Assembly: GCA_037954665.1 (NCBI GenBank)
Contig: JBBMOL010000225.1
Location: forward strand, 186,001 to 250,000
From: Laguncularia racemosa
Taxonomy: Eukaryota > Streptophyta > Magnoliopsida > Myrtales > Combretaceae
DNA: 64,000 nucleotides
Reading direction: 5' to 3'
Part shown: positions 47,001 to 56,815 of the stretch, one piece after another
Numbering within the stretch: position 1 is the stretch's first letter
How the letters are laid out: every line of letters starts with the position of its first letter
Notes under the pieces: generated by a model
Told to the model about the DNA's origin: nothing
The model's database searches: none
Seen by the model: only the letters and a program-made list of their open reading frames with translations
Program-made: the position numbers and the translations under genes

Positions 47001-50000
47001 TAGGGTATTAGTGGGACAGATGGGTCGAGAACCCGACAATACCCGTCTTGCTTACATCCCTAGATCCGAGAGTAAAGGGGGTAAAAATTTGGCTTGACTA
47101 AAACTCTATCAAGTTTTCTCAGGATTGGATTCTGTTCTTGTCTATTGGTCCACATAAAGTGTTCCCTAGAATATCTTAAATCCTCCAACTCAGAAGTGGC
47201 TAGACAAGTCTGGAATTCTTCCATTGCTGTTGTCATCCGGACTCTCCCCCCTAGTTTCTCCGAAGGTTATCTCACCGTATTGAAATCTCCAAGCAACAAC
47301 CATGGGCAAGTAGTAAGGCGTGGGGTGAGGGCTACAATATGCTCCCATAACACCCTTTTATATGCTCTTTCACTTTAGGCAGACTGGCTTTTAGTGGAAA
47401 TTTTTATTATTTTTACATGTGAGGGGAGATGTCATATATTGTTGCTAATATTTGTAGGCCATTATCAAGCCCCAGTATGTTGATCACATTCCAAAAGCTG
47501 TTCAAGGAAATGTGGGTCAGGTGCTTGAACAGAAGGACGAAAGAGATATGAAACAGGAACTCTGTCATGATCTTGAGCTCAATCAGGTTATTGACAGGAA
47601 TGTCGGTGATCTATCTGGTGGAGAGCTTCAGAGGTTTGCTATAGCAGTTGTGGCCATACAAAATGCTGAAATATATATGTTCGATGAACCATCTAGTTAT
47701 CTCGACGTGAAACAGAGGCTTAAAGCTGCACAAGTGATACGCTCTTTGCTCAGGCCCAATAGGTACTTTTGTCCACGGTCTTAATTTGTTGGTTGTGCAA
47801 CATTTTTTTCCCACTTATCTAAATTGGTTGTGTTTTGTATTTCAGCTATGTTATTGTTGTGGAGCATGATCTTAGTGTCCTGGATTACTTATCAGACTTC
47901 ATATGTTGTCTTTATGGGAAACCTGGTGCATATGGAGTTGTGACCCTTCCCTTCTCTGTCAGAGAGGGGATAAACATTTTTCTAGCTGGTTTTGTTCCTA
48001 CAGAAAATCTGCGGTTCCGAGATGAATCTCTTACATTCAAGGTAATTTTAATTTTCGTCTTTTCTTTCCTTTGGCTTTGTGCACGTTAGGTTGCTCAGGC
48101 TGAAGAGGTATTTTGTTTTTTAGGTTGCTGAGACTCCCCAGGAAGCCACTGAAGTGGAGACATATGCACGATATCGGTATCCTACAATGACCAAGGTTCA
48201 GGGAAACTTTAGGCTTAAAGTCGTTGAGGGTGAATTTACTGATTCTCAGATTATTGTGATGCTGGGAGAGAATGGAACTGGAAAGACGACATTTATCCGA
48301 ATGCTGGTAATTTTATCCTTGTTTGCATGTTTCTTATTTCTAATACCCACTATCTGCTTGGGAAAATGATTTCTGATTAAATACTTTGTATTATCTGGTT
48401 TCGATGCTTTTGGATTTGCAGGCTGGTCTTTTGAAACCAGATTCTGTAGAAGGCTCAGATGTGGAAGTTCCTGAATTTAATGTTTCTTACAAGCCACAGA
48501 AGATAAGTCCTAAATTTCAGTCAACCGTGAGACATCTGTTGCATCAAAAAATAAGGGATTCATATATGCATCCTCAATTTGTATCTGATGTGATGAAGCC
48601 TCTCCTTATTGAACAACTAATGGATCAAGAAGTCATGAATCTCTCTGGTGGAGAATTACAAAGAGTTGCATTATGTCTTTGTCTTGGAAAGGTAATGTTG
48701 CTAAATTGGTTTGCATTCAATGGTTCGAAATTTTTTAATTTTGTGGATATAAAGTAATTTTATGTTTGTAATGGTTTGTCCTTACAATAGGAGGAACTTC
48801 ATAAAAATTTTTATGATTGATTTGATAGCTGTGCCTTGGTTGTCATGAAGGCTAAATTTGATGAGTCCTGAAAGCATCTACTATATTCTAGCTGTTAAGG
48901 GAAATTGCCTGATTATTCTCTTTTTCGAATGGAAGGGGGAGTTTATTTTTAGTGAAATTAAACCTTGAACTATTTCATAGCTGTTCTGTTACAAGCCAAC
49001 ACAAGTACAAGAACAGCCATTTTTTGATTTTATATCTTTTAGATGTGTAGCAGCAAGGGATGTGTCAGTAATTCAGGTGTTAGTAAAATGTTGTCACAGA
49101 CTATTTAATTCTTCTGTGTGTAGCATGACTGATCATGTCCTAATTTTTTTGTCATCTTCCTATTGTAGTGCATGGGTAGTTGTCATGTGTATGTGGGTGG
49201 TTATTACGTGTACTCTATGTGTGTGTGAAGTTTTCATAAACATGTCAGGTGGTTGCTTCCAGAAAAGTATTTCACTTCTGAGATCTTGGATTCTGCAATG
49301 CCAAAACACTTCAACTCCAAAATGTAGAAATTTGAGGAAGAAATCTGTAGAAAACTCCCTTCAATATTTCACCTTAGATAGGTCGCAAACTAACTCGTTT
49401 ACTAGTCTGATCTTAGAACATAGTCATATTTCTCATGGGTTCTTGAGCCTAGCATTTTGTTTGGTTGTTTAATTCTCACATTGTGTCGTGTTCCTTGAGT
49501 AATGGATCTGGTTATGGGATGGTGTAATATGGGATCATAATCCGATGAGTTTGAATGTAATTTGTTTCTTCCTTTTCTACGTATGATTGCTAGATGTTAT
49601 GGGCTCAGTTAGGGTAAAGGGAATTTGAAACAAGGTAAAGGGAACCCAAAACTTTGTTTCAAAGGCCAATGTTTCTGAAAGTTTTCTTCACAACTGCAGT
49701 ACAAGGAGAGGGGATTTCTACAAATGTCTGAAACTTCCTTCAATATTCCACCTTATTGGCGTCAAATGTCTCCTTGTAAGGTCAATAGGGGTATTAAAAT
49801 GCGGAAAGATGGTTGATAATGAAGTGTGGTCCATTAATTAGGAGTAGTTTTTTGAAAAAGCATCTTCCTTATGTTGGAGCTTCGATAGTGTATTTTTTCT
49901 AAGAAAAGCTGAAAAGAAGATTTTGTGCCTAGAAGTTTTTGAGAATGATAAGATTTGAAGCAACTCTAATCCTCATTTTGCTATATGTTATGCAGCCAGC

Positions 50001-50579
50001 AGATATTTATCTTATTGATGAGCCCAGTGCATATCTTGACTCTGAGCAACGTATTGTGGCTGCAAAAGTTATTAAGAGATTTATTCTCCATGCGAAGAAA
50101 ACTGCTTTCATAGTGGAGCATGACTTTATCATGGCTAGTTATCTTGCTGATAGAGTTATTGTGTATGAGGGAAGGCCCTCAGTGGACTGTACTGCAAACT
50201 CTCCTCAGTCATTGCTTACTGGAATGAATCTCTTCTTATCTGTAAGCAGTCCTTTCTCGGTTTCTTTCTGTTATACTGCTGATTATTGTAACAAGCTCAA
50301 TACAATGCTCTGTGGGAAATTTAGTTGCCTAGTCTTTGTTTCCTTGGTTGTCTGCTTTGTGCTTGTGCCATTGTTCAGTTATTTGTACTTTTTAAAGTCT
50401 AATCCCACGAACATGCTGACTTTGTACTTGATTGCATCTTTACTTCCACATTTATGCAGCATTTAGATATCACCTTCAGACGTGACCCAACGAATTATCG
50501 ACCCAGAATCAATAAATTGGACTCCACTAAGGACAGAGAGCAGAAATCAGCTGGATCCTATTATTATTTGGATGATTAA
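38062..50579 (+). CDS. ABCE2: ABCE-type ATPase (RNase L inhibitor / Rli1), ribosome recycling factor
   Basis: Eleven coding exons: 38062-38164, 38995-39080, 39165-39262, 39381-39498, 39638-39727, 47458-47762, 47846-48041, 48124-48306, 48422-48691, 49996-50241, 50460-50579. They join to 1815 bases (604 residues), close to the family's usual length, with no stop. Residues 16-29 and 55-65 hold the eight cysteines of the two 4Fe-4S clusters. ATPase 1 has Walker A GTNGIGKS (110-117), signature LSGGELQR (217-224) and Walker B ending D241-E242. ATPase 2 has GENGTGKT (380-387), LSGGELQR (467-474) and D491-E492. ABCE splits ribosomes after termination using ATP, in the cytosol; plant copies are also reported to suppress RNA silencing. 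Intron 5 (39728-47457) is inflated by a LINE and a hAT element, yet all coding sequence is intact. The symbol is by similarity to Arabidopsis ABCE2; paralogue identity is not proven. Confidence 0.97.
40001..42868 (-). mobile_element. L1-like LINE in ABCE intron 5, main (3') part
   Basis: On the minus strand this is the same family as the LINE at 51.2-56.8 kb. It ends at a T-rich run (40001-40050), which is the poly(A) tail read antisense. A family match to 42868 continues across the hAT element at 47071, so the two parts are one insertion. It is truncated at its 5' end near 47380, which leaves out ORF1 and part of the endonuclease. It lies antisense to the ABCE gene. Confidence 0.88.
40400..42850 (-). 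pseudogene. LINE ORF2 remnant (RT and zf-RVT), antisense
   Basis: Minus-strand fragments in order: linker after the endonuclease (42848-42260, with FFGARKAPFKFFNFW and MRNLHNKSSLYRLLKEDG); reverse transcriptase (42125-41772, IIALVPKVANPSKLGDFCPIACC, then AFIPWRRIIDNIFIAQELM and LKVDLQKAYDSVH); the catalytic region near 41510-41540, reading CFVNDLLIF rather than FADD; RT thumb (41356-41069); and the linker to zf-RVT (41020-40602). Several frames and stops are involved. LINE RT would copy its RNA at a nicked target. Confidence 0.85.
42869..42876. repeat. Left target duplication of the hAT element
   Basis: GATTTGAG; the right copy at 47063-47070 is GATCCGAG. The uninterrupted LINE at about 53917-53924 has GATCCAAG (inverted), so this 8-mer is the original target. 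Confidence 0.85.
43590..45699 (-). pseudogene. hAT transposase, RICESLEEPER-like (broken)
   Basis: A 222-codon frame (45699-45031) starts MDEFDMPIDAHP and contains a BED zinc finger (CNNC, then LHNHLEKC) and ends TTNLWTSN. A likely intron (about 44957-44874, GTAAG..CGCAG) separates it from the HTNEVLADC segment. The catalytic RNase H-like core follows (44748-44353: MHMHCCAHILNLIVNEG, DCKTRWNSTYDML), interrupted by a short duplication (about 44250-44285, CCTTTTCAAAATAA twice). Next come the middle region (44194-43904) and the C-terminal dimerisation part (43870-43590, DILSRWKVNGIKYPTLQEL, AIPMSIVVSKSTFSTSG). Stops occur at the family's Arg or Trp positions. Normal proteins of this type cut out and reinsert the element; this one cannot. 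Confidence 0.9.
46201..46450. repeat. CpG-rich minisatellite in the hAT 5' region
   Basis: About four units of roughly 60-75 bases; core GAGACGATGCGTGCGAGTGC, then GACGGTGCGTGCGA and CAGACGACAGACGAGAT. It is far richer in CG than the rest of the element and lies upstream of the transposase start. Open frames across it on both strands are simply repeat translations. Confidence 0.85.
47063..47070. repeat. Right target duplication of the hAT element
   Basis: GATCCGAG, paired with 42869-42876. Confidence 0.85.
47071..47380 (-). mobile_element. LINE in ABCE intron 5, 5' part beyond the hAT element
   Basis: Minus-strand reading continues the same LINE with endonuclease sequence: a CPWLLLGDFNTV-type segment (about 47310-47275), then RVRMTTAMEEFQTCLATSEL, matching 53590-53770 of the other copy. 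Similarity ends near 47370-47380, the point of 5' truncation. The acceptor of ABCE intron 5 follows at 47457. Confidence 0.85.
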
Positions 50580-51219
50580 TGCCATTATTCTCAGGTTTGC
50601 TTCCCTGCTTGTTGGCTAAACATCAGATGGCCTCTGCATGGTAAAACTTAGCAGGCAATTCTATTCTGATGCAGTTAGATTTGACATAGCTTGAAGAGGC
50701 TTCCCTAATGTTGAGCTACCACAATGTACGGATAAATTGTGAGGAGCCCTGACTGTTGCACTGCACAGAGGATAAAAGTACCAGATGATTGAGTGACCTT
50801 GCAGGACAGTTGCTAATCCAGCTACGGATATGCTTGGTCTTGGCTTTGCCATTTTCTCTATGACCGCAGTTTTGTTTTGGTTGGCACTCGATTGATAAAA
50901 ATATATGTACTTATATTTCACTTTGGCATTTTTTTTTTGTTTCATAATCGGTTTGTATTTATTTCTAGATGTATGGAATTGGTAGTGGAGCAGCCGGTAG
51001 ATATGAACCGTGAGTTATTCGGTATCGCTTTGCATGTCGTCCGCTGATAGTTGTTCAGCTAAAATGAAAGCGCTATTTCTTTGAAGGCGGTTACCCATAA
51101 TGCATTTGTTGTGCTTTCTTTGTATGTGCCGTGAGTGTGGTCGTGATCTGACTATGCAATCGTTCGAAATACTTAAAAAACAAAAAACTTCACTTTGCTA
51201 GAAGCCAAGATGGGCGAAT
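50580..51219 (+). other. ABCE 3' UTR and short intergenic stretch
   Basis: The ABCE stop is at 50577-50579. T-rich and AATAAA-like motifs are scattered (for example GATAAAAATATATGTAC near 50895), but no single poly(A) site stands out. A LINE begins within about 650 bases. Confidence 0.5.
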
Positions 51220-51335
51220 GTTATGGGTATTGGGAAGTTAGAGAGAGAGAATGCTCTCCCTTCTCTCTAACACCACCCTCCAACCCCCTAAAAGACTTTC
51301 TTTTAGGCTAAAATAAACACACTTTCCATCCGCCC

Positions 51336-51358
51336 TTTCCTTTCCTTTCCTTTCCTTT
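51336..51358. repeat. Microsatellite (TTTCC)n
   Basis: Four to five TTTCC units in the LINE leader. Confidence 0.85.
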
Positions 51359-51667
51359 TCCTTCTATTCTAGTCTGGTTAATTAGTTTTCTAGTACCCAA
51401 TCCTAATGAGAGGAGGGTCTAGACCACTAGGAGTCCTTCCAGTTAGTCGTTGGAGCACCTTGGGGGACCGTTTCCTTCCTCTATTCTTTGGAATTTTAGA
51501 TTTCAATAGACAAGACCCTCTTCTAAACATTGGTCCCTTGGATAGCCAAGAAAAGGAAGATGACAGGACAACCTTTTTTCCTTTAGAAAGTAACCCATAG
51601 CACTCAGCCAAAATTGGAAACCTAGAGCCTTGTTTACCTGGCGCAAAAGTCCCATCTGTTACACACA

Positions 51668-52939
51668 ATGGAAAAGCCAGCAAAAGTCTTCCCCCCCCTT
51701 ACTAGCTCACCTACTCCTAGCATTACCTCACTATATAAAACCACATTGGAAGCAGCAAACAAACTTTTGGACAAACTAGAAGAGGAAATCCACTTCGGAA
51801 AACCACTTTCTCCTAAAGCAGCTAAGACCACGACATATGTCAAAGCTTGCGCCTCTCAAGAACCAACCCCAAAGTCGGACTTCAAGCTCTGGTATATTCC
51901 TCCAGCGGAGAATAGCACTATACCCAGTGTCAAAATTCCAAAACCGGTAGAGGATGACGGTGCGGTCGACTGGAACTCGACACTAGTAGGGTATTTTCTA
52001 GGCTGGAAATTACCCTTTTCCTTGGTACAAACGACAGCAATCAGGCTATGGAAGGATCATGGCCTACTCAGCATTTTGAGCAACAAAGAAAGTTTCTTTT
52101 ACTTTTGCTTCACGAAAGATCGAGACCTATCATCCATATTAGAGAAAACATGGTACTTCTCCCAACAATTCTTAATCTTACAAAAAATGGAGAAGGGGAC
52201 TGTCGCTTGATAAACTCCTAACTAACCCATGTACTTGTGTGGGTAAACCTATGTCGAGTCCATTGTGAGTACTTGAATGCGGATGGCATTAGTTACATAG
52301 CCAACGGAGTAGTTACCTCGGTCAAAGACGACTCACTGACGGCCTTCAGACAACGCGCCAATCAAGTTCGAGTTCTGATTAAGATTGGCGCTAGTGAAGA
52401 ACTCATTACCAGTGTAGAAGTTGAGAGACTTGACGGCCTCCTAGCCACGGTTCGGATTGAATACCAATGGCTCCCTAAGAGATGCAAAGCATGCAAGGTA
52501 TTTGGCCACTCTTGTACGCCAAAACCGATGCTGCTAGCCCCCTCGGATACCTTTAAGGCTAACGGTGAATAATGGGTACTTGCTCATCGTGGCGGCAAGG
52601 GAAAACAGAAGCTGAAAGAGCACACTGTTAAGAGTGACTTCTACACCTACCTCTCCTTTTCATCAGGATCGAGTGGAAGCAAGTGAAGAAGAGGTAAAAT
52701 CCCCTTTGAAATACAAGCTACCTGTACGAGAAAAGAGTAAGGAAGAGGCTAGTACGTTGGAAGTTGGGGTGGAAGCCATAGCTGAAGTTGAGAAAGCCAA
52801 AACTAGGGCGGAGGAAGAAGAGGACCCCATTTGTCTCGAGCAAGGTCCTAACACATCAAGAGGGTGTGATAACATTGCTGTTGGGATGGAAGTCGACGCC
52901 AATACTGTGCCTACCCCTGACACTCTGCAAAACCATTAG
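51668..52939 (+). pseudogene. LINE ORF1 (DUF4283, zinc knuckle) broken
   Basis: A start at 51668 opens a 180-codon frame ending in a DUF4283-like RNA-binding part (VGYFLGWKLPFSLVQTTAIR, WYFSQQFLILQKMEKG). A stop at about 52208 is followed by the second half (52237-52572: a VRVLIKIGASEELITSVEV stretch, then RCKACKVFGHSC, a knuckle shortened before its last Cys). A third segment (52634-52939) is Glu/Lys/Thr-rich. ORF1 would coat LINE RNA. The breaks make it non-functional. Confidence 0.8.
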
Positions 52940-53242
52940 AAGCCAAGTGCTTTTAACGAAGCCCCAACCCCCTCTTACGTGTCCGAAACCCTTATCTAGC
53001 CAGCAGACGCCCAGTTGGTTGAGGATGGCCATTAGGACCACTCTTGCAGTGGGAACATGGATGAAAATGAGGAGTTTGATAACACCCCGTTGAACAAACT
53101 GATAGTACAGATCCAAAAGACTTTGGCTAGTAACCCCAAGGGTAACAAAAGCTCAAGCTCTTCAGGACGTCGCAAGAAGAAACAGCAGAAAAGGCATTGC
53201 ACCTTCACTTAGGTGCTGTCGGTCTAATCCTTATAATTCACC

Positions 53243-56200
53243 ATGAATATAGCGACTTGGAACATAAGGGGGCTCAATGACCCCATCAAAGTTACATAAG
53301 TTAAAAGGGTAGGCAACACCAACAAAGTTTCAATTATGGGGTTGCTTGAAACTAAGGTAAACCTCTCCAATGAAGCAACCATCTGAAATAGTTTGGGCTC
53401 AAGATGGCGAGTTGAGATAAATCACGTAGCACGAAGGTGCATTTGGTTGGTTTGGAATATGAGAGAGTGGGGTATCCGACTTGAAAAGGAATACGCACAA
53501 TATATGCATTGCGCTGTAAAACACCTTAGAACAAACACCATCTTCTTTGTCACTCTCATCCATGGGTCTAATAATGATGGAGAACAAAGGCTATTATGGG
53601 AGCATGTTGTGGCCTTTGCCCCACTGCTCACTACAAGCCCATGGTTTTTGCTTGGAGATTTCAACATGGTGAGATACCCATAGGAGAAACTAGGGAGAAG
53701 AGCCCGAATGACGATGGCAATGGAAGAATTCCAAGCTTGCTTAGCCACTTCTGAGTTGGAGGACTTAAGATACTCTAGGGAGCACTTTACGTGGACTAAC
53801 ATACAAGACTAGAACTTGATCTTGAGGAAACTTGATAGAGTTTTGGTTAACCATCACTAGTTAAAAGTGTTCTCGAAAACCCAAGCCAAATTTTTACCTC
53901 TTGTTCTCTTGGATCACTCCATTGCCATCACTTGTATGGACTTCTGCTCTGGGGTAAGGAAGGTGCCTTTCAAGTTCTTCAACTTTTGGATAGAGCACCA
54001 AAGCTTTAAAGACATAGTCATTAACACATGGAACACTAAGATCAAGGGTTCAAAAATGTTCTAGGTAGTTAAGAAGGTCAAGTTATTGAAAGTGGAGCTC
54101 AAATGATTAAATTGCTCTGAGTACTCCCACATATCTAATAGGGTGAAGTTGGCTAAGAACACACTCTTACAGTTGCAATCTTCCATACAAAGCAATGGAG
54201 ATACATCTTGTATAAATGAGGAGAAGAAAGCATTTAAGAAGTACTACCTCCTTAGAGGAGCTGAAGAGTGTTTCTTCCAACAAAAGTCTAGGACAAAATG
54301 GTTGAAGCTAGGGGACAAGAATACCTCATTCTTCCATAAAACAATGAGAAACCTACATAACAAAAGTTCCTTGTATAGGCTTTTAAAGGAAGATGGAAGC
54401 GAGACAAAGGGAGAAGCTGAAGCCAAGAAGTTAGCCATATCACACTTCCAATAGTTAAATAACAGCTCTTCCCCGCCCACTAACCTTGAGCTAGTCCACA
54501 ATTTAGTTACTTAGAAGTTGATTGAGAAATAGAAAGAAGACTTGAATGCTCCATTCTCTAATGAAGAGGTAAAATGGGCTTCTTCTCTCAAGCAAATGAG
54601 AAAGCCCCAGGGCCGAGCGGGTACTTAGCCAAATTCTTGAAGGAGACATGGGAGATCATTGGCAGTGATGTAGCAGTTTGGGAGTTTTTATCCATAGGGC
54701 ACTTACTCAAACAGGTAAACACCATAATTATCTCCTAAGTCCTAAAGATAGCTAACCCTTCGAGGTTAGGACACTTTCGTCCAATTATGTGTTGCAATGT
54801 TATATATAAGGCCATCTCTAAAGTACTTGCAACTCGCTTAAGGAATGTCCTACCCTCTTTAATTGAAAGAGAATAGGCCGTGTTCATCTTGGGGTGAAGA
54901 ATCACAAATAACATCTTCATAGCATAAGAGCTGATGGCTGGGTACTACTCACAAAAAGGTGCCCCCCGTTGTGCCTTAAAAGTGGACCTATAGAAGGCTT
55001 ATGACTCTGTATGTTGGGACTTTTTACTAGAGGTTCTTAAAGCTATGAAGTTCCCTACACACTTTTGCACTCTTATTGCGTAGTGCATATCTACTCCCAT
55101 GTTCTCCATAAACATTAATGGAGAGTCAATTGGTTACTTTGCTAGCAAAAAGGGCCTAAGGCAAGGGGATCCCATTTCCTCCTACCTATTTGTCATTGGC
55201 ATGGGAGTACTCTCCACCCTACTAAGGAGGCTCCCATTAAACCCCAACTTCTCCTTCCATTGGAGATGTAAACCTGAAAGACTAACCTATCTTTGTTTTG
55301 CAAATGATCTTCTCATCTTTGTGAAAGGGAATGTTGAGGCAACTTCCTTGATCAAGGACACTTTACAACACTTTTATTCTCTCTTTGGTCTAGTTGCCAA
55401 CAGTATGAAGAGCGGCATCTTCTTCTCCTATGTCCCTACTAGGGTCAAGGAGGATATATTATAGATCACTCAATTCTAGGAAAGTGAACTCCTAGTCCAC
55501 TACTTAGGTGTTCCACTTTTATTAATAAAACTCAAGAAGGACGACTGTGATGCCTTACTAGAAAGAATCTTAGCCGGCATCAACTCTTGGACAAACAAAT
55601 ACCTCTCTTATGTGGGAAGACTACAGTTAGTGAAATTAGTCCTCTCCTTGATGCAGATCTTTTGGAACTCTGTTTTCTTACTCCCTAAGGTCATCATCAC
55701 AAAGGTTGAGCAGCTACTCAAGAACTTTTTGTGGAGTGGAAGATTGGACATCTATTCTAAGGCTAAGGTCAAATGGATTGAAGTTTGTAATCTAATGAAA
55801 TGTGGGGGTTTAGGGATCCCAAATATCCACCTTTTGGAATAAAGCCGTTCAAACTAAACACATATGGCAATTATGCAAAGAGGGCCCTAGGAGTCTATGG
55901 CTAGATTTGGTACGTTATACCCTTTTAAAAGGAAAAAGCTTTTGGTTATCTAGAACACTGACCTTATGCTCTTGGTCTTAGAAGAAGCTCTTAAAATTAA
56001 GACACTTGGTTCATTATAGCTTCCAATGGGTACCTAATGACAACTTATCCATCTCCTTATGGGCAGACTATTGGCTTTCGATAGACCCGTTGGACATAAT
56101 ATTTAGTGCAAGAGAGATAAGGAACTCAAGTCTCCTGCTGACTACAAAGCTCTGTTCCTTAATGGAAAATAACACTGGCAGCTACCTCATAACCCATTTT

Positions 56201-56546
56201 GGTCAAATATCCGAGTCCCACCCATCTTCAACCTAACGCCTCACATTCTGATTGGCTTTGTTGGATCCACTCCAATTCAGGTGATTATACTATAAAAAGT
56301 GCATATGACTTCTTCAACCCTCTGGGTACCACCATACCTTGGCATAAGGTTATTTGGAATAAGACCTCCCTATCTCGGCATTCTTTCATTCTATGGTTAG
56401 CTTGGCTCAGTAAATTATCCACCCTTGACAAATTAGTCTCTTGGGGAATCACGCCATCCGTGACTTGCTATCTTTGTCAACAAGGAACGGAAGACCACCC
56501 CCACCTTTTCTTTGATTGCGGATACACTTCTCAGATATGGGGATAG
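53243..56546 (+). pseudogene. LINE ORF2 (endonuclease, RT, zf-RVT) broken
   Basis: Start at 53243: MNIATWNIRGLNDP, the APE-type endonuclease opening (Asn). Then GLLETKV (Glu, about 53340), PWFLLGDFNMV (about 53639) and LDHSIAITCMD (about 53911, family SDH). The frame stays the same to about 54454 despite stops, then shifts. RT: PIMCCNVIYKAISKV (about 54782), GLRQGDPISSYLF (about 55153), CFANDLLIFVKGN (about 55294). C-terminal zf-RVT: 56199-56546, with HSFILWLAWLSKLSTLDKL, CYLCQQGTEDHPHLFFDC. Frame changes fall near 54454-55099, 55842-56006 and 56200. Confidence 0.88.
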
Positions 56547-56815
56547 TTTGTAATAGCTTGTAGTGCCCATCATCCTTTGGAGATTGGTAGAGCGGTACAA
56601 CCTCTTTGATTGCAATAGCCAATTCATCCACTCCTACCTTCCAAGCTTGGAGGGCGGGTCTAGTTGTTGCGGTCTATTGTATTTGAAGAGTTTGCAATAA
56701 AGTGCGCTTAGATAGTAATCTCCCTAACTTGGTTTCTATAGCCAATCAGATTAGTACTTATGCCATTCTTTTATAATTGTATTAGAGTTTAACTTCTTTT
56801 ACACTAGGTTGGTTT

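Larger units (their letters stand above)
42877..47062 (-). mobile_element. hAT transposon (Ac-like), 4186 bp, inserted in the LINE
   Basis: Terminal inverted repeats: left TAGGGATGTAAGCGGGACGG, right (inverted) TAGGGATGTAAGCAAGACGG. An 8-bp target duplication flanks it. Palindromes CCCTATAGGG lie near both ends (about 42967, 43010, 46995, with a variant CCCTACCGGG near 46955), as expected of subterminal transposase-binding motifs. The transposase gene is on the minus strand (45699 to about 43590) and is broken. It sits inside intron 5 of ABCE, antisense to that gene. Confidence 0.93.
51220..56815 (+). mobile_element. L1-like LINE, near full length, sense to ABCE
   Basis: Leader about 51220-51667 with purine and (TTTCC)n tracts; ORF1 (51668-52939), ORF2 (53243-56546). 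It is the same family as the intronic copy, which matches it from about 53580 to the end. The 3' end diverges from the other copy near 56815, without a clear poly(A). No target duplication was found. Confidence 0.85.

Noticed and set aside
49062..49472. 136-codon open frame in ABCE intron 9
   Set aside because: It lies wholly between splice sites 48692 and 49995 and shows no domain; read as chance in intron sequence.
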